Assembly: GCF_028369065.1 (NCBI RefSeq)
Contig: NZ_JAQNDA010000013.1
Coordinates: forward strand, 23,815 to 87,814
DNA from: Marinobacter sp. SS21
GTDB taxonomy: Bacteria > Pseudomonadota > Gammaproteobacteria > Pseudomonadales > Oleiphilaceae
Reading direction: 5' to 3'
Length of the DNA: 64,000 nt
The stretch's first letter is position 1; each line of letters starts with the position of its first letter. Positions 19,601-29,592 of this stretch are shown in pieces. A program made the position numbers and the translations under genes. The notes under the pieces are model-generated. The model saw only the letters and a list, made by a program, of their open reading frames with translations. It did no database searches and was not told the origin of the DNA.

Positions 19601-19823
19601 CGTCGTTGATGAGGATTTTGCTGGTCAGCTCCTCGTCGGTGATGGCGTGGGAAAATCGCAGGATGAGGTCAGCCTTGGGGCTGACTTCCGACTGGCCGTC
19701 GGCCGGGAACGAGTAGATGGTCGAGCCCGGCACGACGACTTCGTTCATGGTTTGCTTATCACCCCCGCCGCAGGCTGCCAGCAGCAGCGCGGGGGTCAAT
19801 GCCAGTATCTTATTGTATTTCAT
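16686..19823 (-). CDS. Large lipoprotein with Ig-like (Big_5) domains
   Basis: A 1045-residue secreted lipoprotein. MKYNKILALTPALLLAACGGG gives a lipobox LAAC at about residue 18-21. The mature part has several bacterial Ig-like segments of the Big_5 type, each with a VSPKADLILRFSHAIT or PIVLNFDEALDGDSL start and a GTDYTITFDGTL or GVDYSLQISGSL end. Many Cys are in the C-terminal half (CVTEGLDL, CSPDNADCPENK). It lies 16 bases after the FadL-type porin gene and is surely co-transcribed with it. Function unknown: surface display or a partner to the porin are possible. ATG at 19823 follows GAGGTG; an in-frame GTG 3 codons earlier is less likely. Confidence 0.85.
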   Translation of the reverse strand: MKYNKILALTPALLLAACGGGDKQTMNEVVVPGSTIYSFPADGQSEVSPKADLILRFSHAITDEELTSKILINDGGSNVPFTVTAIDGGRSLKLSPTGQLKPGTDYTITFDGTLQAEGNRAVPTPNAIGADGIQFSTRAGLTGIAGLDNLSATFAVDEMIPSADGFFRPMDFSTFRLRLTQPVHPEWREMGGSISLQDADGNTVPATVLVKGRYVTIDPCTTDEPSQCGMVGDALTAGASYSVVVTDLPNMAGQTLNYSADFTPKDTGPTVILFQEAVDSGLLAGQAEAEAQRSILNGEIINGVTLNSVLMGTAGPSQQTGGLYAELAYAPSFPGDEPVPLRVPKGSLLLSSSLDLNVNGTIPVINSETNRIQTTGQIKVNMLADATGYLYPNPYSDSGEAPRHVKLFMDVSMNTEDALANAGLSQDLLGVELSGIAIVKDGVLTIDAIGMVEPSLLGRELSNSTIAFRIEADTNAEAQLDALDARTADTTGPQLLSWMPGPDEALPGDRDQMQRPGDPIVLNFDEALDGDSLAGSFTLLADGVPVADSDLRRKLDGTVVVLNPVGGLQHGVDYSLQISGSLTDLAGNGVSSQTLAFALPAIKDGTEAAFVSPIALTTYPGYPCVTEGLDLVNGSHGTCDDDAPGGTVRDQLPVTTLPQDRPITVQFSQTMDLDTVNASSFVVERIADPAAPGAVGTGEIVTGRLELNQQRVRFYPDDAWEVGGLYRYTLRSAVDGDCASGTLLCSEDGMPLQTDLLVDPSDVGGPDLSIYFTGTEPQSSVFLQLRNFPVRDTNSNYVVDCPTPDGTDCLEPFTHESDGAGGFLPTPNAAKLTIVDGQSSAGPARVGCSPDNADCPENKFIYQTYGLDTEVMGPAFDESGNQIGVRVLLYPTQLATTSATVIVSANLIFGADITSETGTQIMRMTYGEPTEDNPLGLVEGLISEGEDGRPTFSITADLTLDAPNLSGVTSHDVYSKPVQLQLSGPITFFDDGRMQIEQRNAVLENITVNAVSFGFVDVEIPLQIPAEGVWLNFISNPIKEIPERY

Positions 19824-19839
19824 GGCAGACACCTCGTAA

Positions 19840-21177
19840 TCAGAACTTCAGCGTGATGGAACCGGTGATGATGTCTACATCGCCATCGGTGGTGGCCACA
19901 ATGTTGTTGCTCTGCTGGCCATCCGCACGTGTGTTACTCAGGGTGAAGTCCCGCTCTTCCAGCATCTGGTGCTGGTAACCGATGTCCAGGCGTACCGGGT
20001 AGGTCAGGTAGCGGGTGCGGGTGTACTCGGCGCTCAGGCCCAGGCCGATGATGTACTTGTCGTTATCGAAGTAGTTCACGTCCGGGGTGCTGTCGCTCTT
20101 AAGCGGGGATTCCTGGTAGGCGAGTCCCAGGGTGACACCAAAGTGCTGGCCAAGCTTGACCTCGGCGCCGATACGAGGGATCAGGATGTCATCGAATTCA
20201 GCCATGGCCTGGTCTTTGATGCTGTCCTGGTCGAATTTTTCTTCCAGATCGGACCAGTTCTGCTGTTCCAGGGTGACGCCGACTCGCCAGCGATCGGTGC
20301 TGTACTGGGCGCCGATCGAATACACGGAGGGCTCGAAGGAGTCATAGGTGGCGACCGCCAGAATCAGCGGAGCGCTCGCCGGAATGAGTCCGGGAATGAT
20401 GGTCTCGGCGGCTACTGTGGTTTTGGCATAGGAGCTGGTTCGATAGGCCGCGGCGGCCTCGAAGCCGTCCAGCCAGCAGTCCGAATTGGGGCAGAAGGTT
20501 TCGCCAAAGTTCACGGTGGAACCCAGGATCGTGCGCAAGGACGGTTCGGCACTGACTTCCAGGGCTTCGTACTGGGTGTTACCGGCCAGATCCGTGGTCA
20601 CCGACATGGAGGCGGTAGACTGCAGGGTGATGCGGGCAGAGGCACCGACGTCAATGCCCCGCCACAGGGTCGTCGCGCCCCCCAGATTCAGGAACAGCGG
20701 CTGACGGCCGTAATTGAAGAACTGGCCTTCGACCCCGGTGGTGGACTCAAACGCCATCATCTCTTTGCTGAACTTTTCCACGCCCGCGACAAAACCCAGA
20801 TACAGCGGATGATTCAGCCGGGTCAGTGAGCTCAGGTCGGTCTTCATGCCGATCAAGACCTGCTGGCTGGGGGAGTTGGAGAGTACGTCGCCGTCACGAT
20901 CCGCAGCGGACGCCCGCAATTCCTGTTCCGCGTGCAGAATGCCGCCGGTCAGCTCACCGCGAGGATCTTTCGCCAGGTACGAGGGGTTGTAATAAGTGGC
21001 CGACACCTGGCTGTTGAACAGAGAGAGAGCCTGGGCGGACCCCACGTCGGTGGGCAGGAGGCCGTAGCTGGTTGGCGTTTGCCCCATGTTCGCGGAGGCG
21101 TTGAGGGACAGGCCGGAGGATGCTACTGCAACGGCCAGTGACAGGGTCCGCAGGGACCAGCGGGAGGAAGCTACCAT
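19840..21177 (-). CDS. FadL/TodX-type outer membrane protein
   Basis: A 445-residue outer membrane beta-barrel. The N-terminus is a signal peptide ending in NASA-N, followed by QALSLFNSQVSATYYNPSYLA, which matches the hatch region of the OmpP1/FadL/TodX family (usual form VTYYNPA). The C-terminus is TGSITLKF with the terminal Phe of outer membrane barrels, and amphipathic strands fill the rest. FadL proteins import hydrophobic molecules; the ligand here is not known. GGAG precedes the ATG. First gene of a two-gene operon with the Ig-like lipoprotein; TTGTCA and GATAAA 18 bases apart upstream may be its promoter. Confidence 0.85.
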   Translation of the reverse strand: MVASSRWSLRTLSLAVAVASSGLSLNASANMGQTPTSYGLLPTDVGSAQALSLFNSQVSATYYNPSYLAKDPRGELTGGILHAEQELRASAADRDGDVLSNSPSQQVLIGMKTDLSSLTRLNHPLYLGFVAGVEKFSKEMMAFESTTGVEGQFFNYGRQPLFLNLGGATTLWRGIDVGASARITLQSTASMSVTTDLAGNTQYEALEVSAEPSLRTILGSTVNFGETFCPNSDCWLDGFEAAAAYRTSSYAKTTVAAETIIPGLIPASAPLILAVATYDSFEPSVYSIGAQYSTDRWRVGVTLEQQNWSDLEEKFDQDSIKDQAMAEFDDILIPRIGAEVKLGQHFGVTLGLAYQESPLKSDSTPDVNYFDNDKYIIGLGLSAEYTRTRYLTYPVRLDIGYQHQMLEERDFTLSNTRADGQQSNNIVATTDGDVDIITGSITLKF

Positions 21178-21608
21178 GGATCACACTCCAATTATGATTT
21201 TTATCCTGTGTGACGCTTGTGCATGACAAGGTCTACTTACGAGTTCTTATTGAAAGTGGCACTTTTGTTCGAAAACGAGTCTATCCGTCTTGTCATATTA
21301 GGACTTTGGCTTAACTGACAGTCTCGGGCGTCGAGAGAACCAGTAGTTGACAGTTTCTTATGTCTCCCGGTCGCCGCCAGCGTCGGTGCTTTCCGTGTCA
21401 GTGCTGGGCTTAGGCACCTGCTGGTGCGCAACGCGAACCGGGCAGCTTGCAGAAAGTGAACGCAGACCCGAGAGTCCCCCCATGATAGTGATTATTCAAT
21501 CGTACCGTGGGGGGGTGGTCGGGCCTTTTATGGCAAGTTTTGTAGTGAAATTGTGACAACGCTGGCGAGTTTTGTTGGGGAGACGCCTGGCAGGATTCCG
21601 CAGGCTGC
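21178..21608. other. Intergenic region without a gene
   Basis: About 430 bases between the porin gene and the beta-helix gene, both on the minus strand. The right-hand edge of the porin gene has a plausible minus-strand promoter (TTGTCA, then GATAAA) and ribosome binding site. CCCCCCA (21476-21482) can pair with TGGGGGG (21508-21514), a weak hairpin without a T run. Small open frames here look like chance. I see no clear terminator for the beta-helix gene. Confidence 0.5.
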
Positions 21609-23180
21609 TTAGCTCTCCGGAAACGCGGTCCACCGCGCCAGCCAGTTGCTGCGGGCCAAGGGGTTGACGGCGCCCTGGAACAGCGCCGACTCGTCGAAGA
21701 ACTCGCTTTCCGGTGGTGGCGTCGCCCTCATCTGGCGGAGCTGAACCCGGGGCGCGAAGTTCGGCGAGGTCAGGTGGCGGGCGGTGTCATGCAAGGCGCT
21801 TTCCAGGCGAACGCTGTTGGCTTGGGCGGGCAAGCGGAGCCACTGGCTTTCATCGAACCCGAGATCGTCGTCACCAGTGCCGGATTCCACCGGGCCACGG
21901 CCAAGGTTGCCGGTGTTGGCGAGCAGGTTATTGCTGAAAGTCAGGGCCCGGCTGTTGACCAGGCTATAGGCGTCATCGCGGGTGTCGAGGGCTTCGATGG
22001 CGTAGCTGTCGATCAGCATGTTGTGAAAATGTCCCCCTGACCCTTCCCGAATCAGCAAAGCCCGGTGTTGCTTGGCGGCCAGGCCGGCTCCGGCCAGGGT
22101 CACGTTGTAGAACACCGGTTCCGAGCGGGGGAGGGCGTGGTGGTCATCGCCGTTGTTGTCGCCCTCAAAGGCATTGTCGCCCACGTCCGGATGCTGCTGG
22201 ATGACGGCAAACTGAACCCGTCCGCTCCAGCCCCAGTCCCAGTCGATGCTGTCGTCGGCAGCGCCGGATACGACAATATTTTTCAGATCGACGGTACCGC
22301 CGAAGAGTTCAATGCCGTCATCCAGGGCGCGATGCACCTGAACGTTGCGGACGATGGTATTGCTGCCGCAGCCGCCCAGGGTCAGGCCATTGAGTTCATT
22401 GTCCCGATAGACCTCGAAGCCGGCGAATTCGATACGGGCATACTCGATGACGCCGCAGTTGTCGGTGGGATCGTTGCCACCGAACCGGCCCCGGGCGTCG
22501 CCTTCATGCAGGCCCTCGATGGCGGCATTGGGCTGATTGACGGGGGCCTTACCCAGCAGCACCAGGCCGCCCCAGTCCCCCCGCTGCCGCTCGCCTTCCG
22601 GCTGGCTGCTGGTGAAGACCACCGGCCGATCGGCCTGGCCGCGGGCGAACAGCTGGCTATCGCGGGTGACGATCAGCGCGGAGCCATTCTCCCCTTCAAT
22701 GGTGACGCCGGGCTCAATGGTCAGGCTGGCGCCCTCGACAAAGACGGTGTTGGTCAGTATGTAGCGGTTACCGGATTGCCAGACAGTGTCGGTGACGATA
22801 TCGGAGCCGATGCGGATGGCGCGGTTTTCAAAGGCGGTGAACCCAGCCACCGCGCCGACCGCAACGCACAGGGCGGGCAGGATTACCAGCGAGTTACGGC
22901 TCAGCCAGCCTGGTTTTGCCGCGCGGGTTGCGGTGGTGGTGATCCGAACGTGGTCCTGGCTTCTGGCTGTGAGGGGCTGGCCGGTGTCGTTGGCCTGTAT
23001 TTCACGGACCAGGGCGCACAGTTCCGGGGTGCCCTTGTCGGCCACCCGGCGCAGGACATCGCTGCGGTAGCCCGGCTCCCGTAACAGGGCGTTGAGGTGG
23101 ACAAATTCGACGCCAGGGCAGGCGCCTTTGTCGATGCGGCGTTTGAGTTGCCAAAGTTTTTCGACCAGTTGGGCTGACAT
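21609..23180 (-). CDS. Membrane-anchored right-handed beta-helix repeat protein
   Basis: A 523-residue protein with an unusual layout: about 90 cytoplasmic residues (LVEKLWQLKRRIDKGA, ELCALVREIQAN), one membrane helix near residues 97-117 (LVILPALCVAVGAVAGFTAF), then a large periplasmic part with IEPGVTIEGENGSALIV, DWGGLVLLGKAPVNQ and NTIVRNVQVHRALDDGIELFGG, which are typical of right-handed beta-helix proteins. Such folds often bind or cleave polysaccharide, but no catalytic residues can be named. GGAG lies 8 bases before the chosen ATG. Orientation is inferred from the helix position. The role is unknown. Confidence 0.8.
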   Translation of the reverse strand: MSAQLVEKLWQLKRRIDKGACPGVEFVHLNALLREPGYRSDVLRRVADKGTPELCALVREIQANDTGQPLTARSQDHVRITTTATRAAKPGWLSRNSLVILPALCVAVGAVAGFTAFENRAIRIGSDIVTDTVWQSGNRYILTNTVFVEGASLTIEPGVTIEGENGSALIVTRDSQLFARGQADRPVVFTSSQPEGERQRGDWGGLVLLGKAPVNQPNAAIEGLHEGDARGRFGGNDPTDNCGVIEYARIEFAGFEVYRDNELNGLTLGGCGSNTIVRNVQVHRALDDGIELFGGTVDLKNIVVSGAADDSIDWDWGWSGRVQFAVIQQHPDVGDNAFEGDNNGDDHHALPRSEPVFYNVTLAGAGLAAKQHRALLIREGSGGHFHNMLIDSYAIEALDTRDDAYSLVNSRALTFSNNLLANTGNLGRGPVESGTGDDDLGFDESQWLRLPAQANSVRLESALHDTARHLTSPNFAPRVQLRQMRATPPPESEFFDESALFQGAVNPLARSNWLARWTAFPES

Positions 23181-23355
23181 GAGAACGGCTCCAGATAACA
23201 TGTGTGGCCCGTTCTACCAACCGATGATGACGGTAATGTGACAATGGTCACATAATTGGTCTATGCCGATGACCTGCTGGCCTTCATCAAAATGACATAC
23301 AGGTTCGGTTAACTTGCGCCCCTACTGTGATGCCGGAAAAAGGGAGATATCCACC

Positions 23356-23589
23356 TTGAATGATGTTGCTAATTGCCCGGGATCGGCCGTCCCACAGGTG
23401 GTCTGGTCGACAGATTGGCTCAGGCTCGTTGCCTACGGTGAGCGCGATGGCTGGGGGGAGTATGCTGCAAACTGGTACGAGGTCGAGCTGGAAGGCGGCG
23501 AGGTGCTTTTCAGATCCAGCAGCTATTACGCGGCTCAACATTTCCTGGAAATGCTGACAGAGCCCTATCGGAGGCTGTTGGCGGCCTAG
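23356..23589 (+). CDS. Small hypothetical protein, 77 residues
   Basis: A short plus-strand frame between two minus-strand genes. A TTG start at 23356 follows GGGAGA by about nine bases; the frame is open upstream to 23314 but without a better start. The product is acidic with aromatic-rich WSTDWLRLVAYGERDGWGEYAANWYEVELEGGEVLF and no membrane segment or signal, so probably cytosolic. No family recognised. A GGCGAAGG/CCTTCGCC hairpin at 23633-23658 follows, compatible with termination, though it lacks a T run. Confidence 0.55.
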   Translation: MNDVANCPGSAVPQVVWSTDWLRLVAYGERDGWGEYAANWYEVELEGGEVLFRSSSYYAAQHFLEMLTEPYRRLLAA

Positions 23590-23632
23590 CTTCGTGGGGT
23601 TGAGGTTGGGCTGTAACGGTTGACGGGGGAGG

Positions 23633-23658
23633 GGCGAAGGACCCGAAGGCCCTTCGCC
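23633..23658. repeat. Inverted repeat between convergent genes
   Basis: GGCGAAGG (23633-23640) and CCTTCGCC (23651-23658) pair around ten bases, between the ends of the small hypothetical gene and the PEP-CTERM gene. There is no T tract on either side, so at best an imperfect terminator. Confidence 0.45.
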
Positions 23659-23714
23659 AGGGTTCTGGAAGGTGCGCTACCTGAGTTTCCGGATACTACT
23701 CAGGATTCTCAACG

Positions 23715-24305
23715 TCAGACCCGCTGAGCGCGTCGCCGCGTGAAGGCAAAGCCCATCAGGCCCAGTCCTAGCAGAGCGAGCGTTGCTGGCTCGGAGACCA
23801 CTGCACTGGTTGCGTACAGGGTGACATGGGACAGCCCGCCGCCTCTGGCGAAGACGTTCAGGAACGACCAATCGCCCGAGGACACGCCATCCTGGAGCGA
23901 GTAGACGAACCACTCGTCTGGGTTGTTCCCTGTTCCAAACTTGAACGCAATTGCGCCGGCGTCGTTGTCATCCCAGAAGCTGCTGTCAAAGCTCCAGGTG
24001 CCGCTGCCATTGTTCTGCGTAAACATCAGGTTATATGGGTTGGAATCGTCAGATTTACTGGCGGTGGTATAGCCGGCGCCTTCTGCGCTGTTGAGGAACA
24101 GATCGTTCGCCGGGTTGCCGGTCAGGTTGCCCACGCCGGATGCCAAACAAGCCGAAACCTGACTGTCGTCGATGGACATGCGATTTCTGGTCGCATCGCC
24201 ATCATCGTTACAAAGAACCGGTGCCGCAAGTGCGCTTCCTGTATAGATGATGCCCGCCAGCAATCCCGCCAGCGTTGAGGTTATGACTTTTGAGGTTATT
24301 CTCAT
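23715..24305 (-). CDS. PEP-CTERM sorting domain-containing secreted protein
   Basis: A 196-residue secreted protein. It has an N-terminal signal peptide (cleaved near ALA-AP), a mature part with CNDDGDATRNRM and a Cys pair, and a C-terminal sorting signal: SEPATLALLGLGLMGFAFTRRR, i.e. the PEP-type motif, a hydrophobic helix and an Arg cluster. In species with this signal, exosortase EpsH/XrtA cleaves it and the protein goes to the surface or matrix. No exosortase gene is in the window. GGGAG precedes the ATG at 24305; the open frame continues 32 codons upstream without family support. A sigma-54-like site lies about 70 bases upstream. Confidence 0.85.
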   Translation of the reverse strand: MRITSKVITSTLAGLLAGIIYTGSALAAPVLCNDDGDATRNRMSIDDSQVSACLASGVGNLTGNPANDLFLNSAEGAGYTTASKSDDSNPYNLMFTQNNGSGTWSFDSSFWDDNDAGAIAFKFGTGNNPDEWFVYSLQDGVSSGDWSFLNVFARGGGLSHVTLYATSAVVSEPATLALLGLGLMGFAFTRRRAQRV

Positions 24306-24338
24306 CTCAGTACTCCCATTCCGAGACACTAGGTTGTG

Positions 24339-24376
24339 GTGCGCAGGTAGTGCGATTGTCGTGCGCAGGTAGGGCG
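24339..24376. repeat. 16-bp imperfect direct repeat upstream of the PEP-CTERM gene
   Basis: GTGCGCAGGTAGTGCG (24339-24354) recurs as GTGCGCAGGTAGGGCG (24361-24376), one mismatch, 22 bases apart. It lies in the leader region of the PEP-CTERM gene and could be a regulator site or a simple duplication. Confidence 0.55.
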
Positions 24377-24377
24377 T

Positions 24378-24393
24378 AGCAGGAACTAAACCA
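24378..24393 (-). promoter_or_regulatory. Possible sigma-54 promoter of the PEP-CTERM gene
   Basis: The minus strand reads TGGTTTAGTTCCTGCT: a GG and a GC exactly ten bases apart, as sigma-54 promoters need, but only a partial match to TGGCAC-N5-TTGCA. PEP-CTERM systems are often controlled by the PrsK/PrsR pair with sigma-54, which makes this worth noting; a chance match cannot be ruled out. Confidence 0.25.
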
Positions 24394-24401
24394 GCAGGCA
24401 T

Positions 24402-24791
24402 AAAAACATTGTAAAACAGTGTGAAATCCAGGTGGCGAAGGTATTGGGAATAGAGTGTGTAAATAACATTGACGGTGGGTCAGTCGCGGTCTACGGCGTT
24501 TATGGCGTGCGGTGACGGTCAGAGGGGTGTGGTAGACCGATGGTCGGGCGCTTTGATGAACATCGTGAATTAAATGCCTTTATAAAACAATGGCCTATGT
24601 ATTTTTATGATTGCATCGAATTTACGATCATTTTTGAAACATTGTTAAATATCGGCGGCCGGATTTGCCAAAAAAGCTGACAGCGACTAGACGTTCGCGT
24701 CCTGTGACGTCATAACTGCCTGATCTGCTTGGGCGGTACACTGTGCGGGTTCTTTAACAGCCTGCGGAGAATGTTGGCTGGCTGGGGAAGT
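24402..24791. other. AT-rich intergenic stretch without a gene
   Basis: About 390 bases between the PEP-CTERM upstream region and the tRNA-derived repeats. The part from 24560 to 24660 is clearly richer in A and T than its surroundings. I see no open frame with coding character and no RNA gene. GGTTCTTTAACA at about 24749-24760 resembles a boxA antiterminator core, but no rRNA gene is near. Confidence 0.4.
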
Positions 24792-25050
24792 GCGCGACCG
24801 AAAGGAGTGGTGGGCCCAGCTGGGCGTAGCAGGTAACAGCGGAAGCGCAGCTTTCGCCCTGCGAAGCGACAAAAATCTTGGATTTTTGGCTGGAATAGTC
24901 CGCTGAGGTTCAGCGCGACTGAAAGGAGTGGTGGGCCCAGCTGGGCGTAGCAGGTAACAGCGGAAGCGCAGCTTTCGCCCTGCGAAGCGACAAAAATCTT
25001 GGATTTTTTGGCTGGAATAGTCCGCTGAGGTTCAGCGCGACTGAAAGGAG

Positions 25051-25066
<16 letters not shown>
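24792..25066 (-). repeat. Tandem repeats carrying the tRNA 3' end
   Basis: The last 16 bases of the tRNA gene, with CCA, occur three times: in the gene (25051-25066) and in two downstream copies at 24929-24944 and 24808-24823. Units are 122 and 121 bases, nearly identical (one extra T in one unit plus one C/T change at the far end). Each unit also holds an AAAAATC/GATTTTT hairpin and a GC-rich segment. The layout parallels the tyrT locus of E. coli, where 178-bp repeats each begin with the tRNA 3' end. Integrative element scars are an alternative. Confidence 0.9.
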
Positions 25067-25127
<61 letters not shown>

Positions 25128-25214
25128 TTTTAAGACTTGCAAGCGTTTCTCGGGAAAGGAGAAAACGGGCGCCATTATACCGGTGTGGTCTGGCGCCCGC
25201 TACTGTTGTGGTGC

Positions 25215-27053
<1,839 letters not shown>

Positions 27054-27175
27054 AGACACCCTATGAACTCGCTGATAAGAGGAAAAAAGTTAAACAGCCA
27101 TTATAGCTGTCACGTGGTTGCTCTGCCACCGGTTGGTTAGATGGTGATCAACCTGTTAAGTTTCAAGTCCCGTGC

Positions 27176-28930
27176 TTACTCCTGGGTCTGCTGCGCCAGT
27201 TTCTTGAGCTCTTGGCGTTCCTCGTCGCTGAGGTCGGCCAGGCTGCGCTTTTGGGTCAGCAGGGCGGCTAATCGCTGTTTGCGGGCCGCCTCCTGGTTCG
27301 GATGGAGCATCTCCCGCGCCAACTCCAGGGTGCGGTCCCTGGAGGGGATGTGCTCGATGCCGTCGAACAGCCGGAAAAACCGGTTGCGGGCGCTGTCGTC
27401 CAGTGCCAGTCGACTGATGAGCTGTTTCTGGCTGGCGAGCCGGTGCTCAAGTATCCAGTCGGCAAAGCCGCGGGCCTGATGCAGTTGGCGGTCGCTCCGG
27501 CACAGCTCCAGTGTGTCAGCCGCCAATTCTGGGGCTTCCACCAGCGCCAGGCACAGGGCACTGTCTTTGCTAAGGCGAACGTCTATACGCTCTTCCTGGA
27601 CCCGGGGGCGCCGGTCGCCATAACGGCCGGACTTGAAGTCCCCCGCCCCCCGTGACGCTCTGCCTGGTCCCTGCCAATCCCTGCGGCCGCCGCACAGGCG
27701 TAGCATTTCGTGCCACATGGCATCCCGCAGGGTGCTCTTCGGCATTTTGTTCAGCAGCGGCTCAACGCGCGCCCTTAGTTCTCCTCGATGCTCGGGTACA
27801 GCCAGGTCGAGTCCTGCCTGCTGGCGATCGAACAGGTAGCGGGACAGCGGCGTCGCGCTATCGATGCGCTGTTGAAAGGCTTCCTGGCCTTCTTTGCGCA
27901 CCAGTGTGTCTGGGTCCTCGCCATCTGGCAGCATCAGGAACTGCAAGTGCAGGCCATCGGCCAGCAGTTCCAGTGCGTTATCCATGGCCCGGTCAGCGGC
28001 GCGGTAACCCGCGGTGTCGCCGTCGAAGCAGAACACCAAATGCCGCGCCTGCCTGAGCAGGGCGCCAAGGCTGTCCTGGTTGGTGGCGGTGCCCAGCGTG
28101 GCGACGGCGTAGGGAATGCCGTGCTGCGCCAGCGCAATCACGTCCATGTAGCCTTCCACCACTAACAGTCGGTCGAGCTGGCGAACCGCCTGTTTGGCTT
28201 CGAACAGGCCGTAAATCTCCCGGCTCTTGTGAAAGACATCCGACTCCGGAGAGTTGATGTACTTGGCCTTGTCGTCCCCCAGGGTGCGGCCGCCGAACGC
28301 GATCGTCTTACCGCGACTGTTGCGGATCGGGAACATAATCCGATGGCGAAACAGGTCCCGCGGTCGGTCGAAACGGTTGGAAACGGTCCCGGTTTCGAGT
28401 AGCGGTCCCTGCAATTCCGGGCTTGCGGCGTCAAACAGTGCGGTGCCGGTGCCCGGCGCGTAACCGATCTGATAGCGTTCGATGACGGCGGCATCCAGGC
28501 CGCGCTGCCGCAAGTAGTCCCTGGCAAACTGGCCCTGACTGCTTTGCAGGGCATTGCGATATAGCTGGTTGGCGAAGTCCAGCGCATCGGTCAGGGTTCG
28601 GGTCTGCTGGATCTCCTGGCGGGCGCTCTGGTCGTAGGGAACCTCCAGGCCGGCGCGCTTGGCCAGTTCCTCGACGGCGTCGGTAAAGCCAAGGCCATCA
28701 AATTCCCTGACAAAACTGATGGCGTCGCCGTGGGCGCCACAGCCAAAGCAGTGATAAAACCCCTTGTCCGGGCGAACATTAAACGAAGGTGTCTTCTCAT
28801 CGTGAAATGGGCAGCGTGCCTTGTAATTGCTGCCGGCCTTCTTGAGCGTAATCCTCGACCCGATAAGCTCCGCCAGATCGATTCGGTCCAGCAGGTCTTC
28901 GACAAAGCGTTGAGGGATCAGACCGCTCAT
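27176..28930 (-). CDS. dnaG: DNA primase
   Basis: Makes RNA primers for replication. The 584-residue product has the N-terminal CHC2 zinc finger (CPFHDEKTPSFNV, then CFGCGAHG), the RNA polymerase core (FRHRIMFPIRNSRGKTIAFGGR), the Toprim motif VVEGYMDVIAL with DGDTAG, and a C-terminal helicase-binding domain that is short and variable. CCGGAG precedes the ATG. A strong terminator lies between rpsU and this gene, the same arrangement as in E. coli where it tunes primase level. Confidence 0.96.
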   Translation of the reverse strand: MSGLIPQRFVEDLLDRIDLAELIGSRITLKKAGSNYKARCPFHDEKTPSFNVRPDKGFYHCFGCGAHGDAISFVREFDGLGFTDAVEELAKRAGLEVPYDQSARQEIQQTRTLTDALDFANQLYRNALQSSQGQFARDYLRQRGLDAAVIERYQIGYAPGTGTALFDAASPELQGPLLETGTVSNRFDRPRDLFRHRIMFPIRNSRGKTIAFGGRTLGDDKAKYINSPESDVFHKSREIYGLFEAKQAVRQLDRLLVVEGYMDVIALAQHGIPYAVATLGTATNQDSLGALLRQARHLVFCFDGDTAGYRAADRAMDNALELLADGLHLQFLMLPDGEDPDTLVRKEGQEAFQQRIDSATPLSRYLFDRQQAGLDLAVPEHRGELRARVEPLLNKMPKSTLRDAMWHEMLRLCGGRRDWQGPGRASRGAGDFKSGRYGDRRPRVQEERIDVRLSKDSALCLALVEAPELAADTLELCRSDRQLHQARGFADWILEHRLASQKQLISRLALDDSARNRFFRLFDGIEHIPSRDRTLELAREMLHPNQEAARKQRLAALLTQKRSLADLSDEERQELKKLAQQTQE

Positions 28931-28977
28931 GGAAGCTCCGGTTGTGCAGGGGGCTCTGGTAACGACTCACCATAGCC

Positions 28978-29014
28978 AAAAATGCCGCCGAAGCCAGGCC
29001 CCGGCGGCATTTTT
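28978..29014. terminator. Terminator between rpsU and dnaG
   Basis: A 13-bp perfect stem, AAAAATGCCGCCG (28978-28990) and CGGCGGCATTTTT (29002-29014), with an 11-base loop and flanking A and T runs. It can stop transcription in both directions. In E. coli an internal terminator at the same place limits dnaG expression. Confidence 0.88.
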
Positions 29015-29080
29015 GTGGTAACCAGCATTCACGGGGAATGCGGCGACCCTAGGCTTGCAGGCAAACGAGTTCTGTACGGC

Positions 29081-29296
29081 TCAGTACAGGCGCTCGAACT
29101 TGCGCTGTTCCCGCTGCAGCTTCTTGAGATGACGCTTGACGGCGGCGGCGGCTTTGCGCTTGCGAACGGAGGTCGGCTTCTCGTAGTGCTCGCGACGACG
29201 AACTTCCGACAGGACACCCGCTTTCTCGCAGGAACGCTTAAAGCGACGCAGGGCTACGTCAAACGGCTCATTCTCTTTCACTTTAACAGCTGGCAT
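29081..29296 (-). CDS. rpsU: 30S ribosomal protein S21
   Basis: Small ribosomal subunit protein needed for initiation on many mRNAs. The 71-residue product, [21 protein letters not shown] and so on, has the universal S21 sequence with [14 protein letters not shown] and a very basic C-terminal helix; length equals that of E. coli. First gene of rpsU-dnaG-rpoD and divergent from tsaD, with about 300 bases of shared upstream region holding both promoters, which I cannot pin down. Confidence 0.97.
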   Translation of the reverse strand: MPAVKVKENEPFDVALRRFKRSCEKAGVLSEVRRREHYEKPTSVRKRKAAAAVKRHLKKLQREQRKFERLY

Positions 29297-29592
29297 TCGA
29301 AAATCACCTACCTAATAAGTTCGGTTTCAGTTTTGGAAGATGTGCAGACAGGTCTACTTGTACCCGTTTGCGGTACACAGCGACTCGGTGCTCGCCAGCC
29401 TTGTGCTGCACGTCTTCAATGATAACGCCTGGTGAAATTGGATAAAACTCGACCAGTGCGAGATTAGGGGCGGCAATAATAGCGCTTTGTGCTGGCGTGG
29501 GTCAATGGTTGGTTAAGTATTGTGCCGGAGGGGATCGGAAATCTGCTAGACTTCGGCATCGAAATTCACCCCCTTCAAGAGGCCTCCTGACT

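Noticed and set aside
21347..21556. 69-residue plus-strand frame in the gap after the porin gene
   Set aside because: No ribosome binding site, no coding character and not conserved-looking.
24749..24760. boxA-like GGTTCTTTAACA
   Set aside because: No rRNA gene or leader on the plus strand nearby; ten of twelve bases by chance is plausible.
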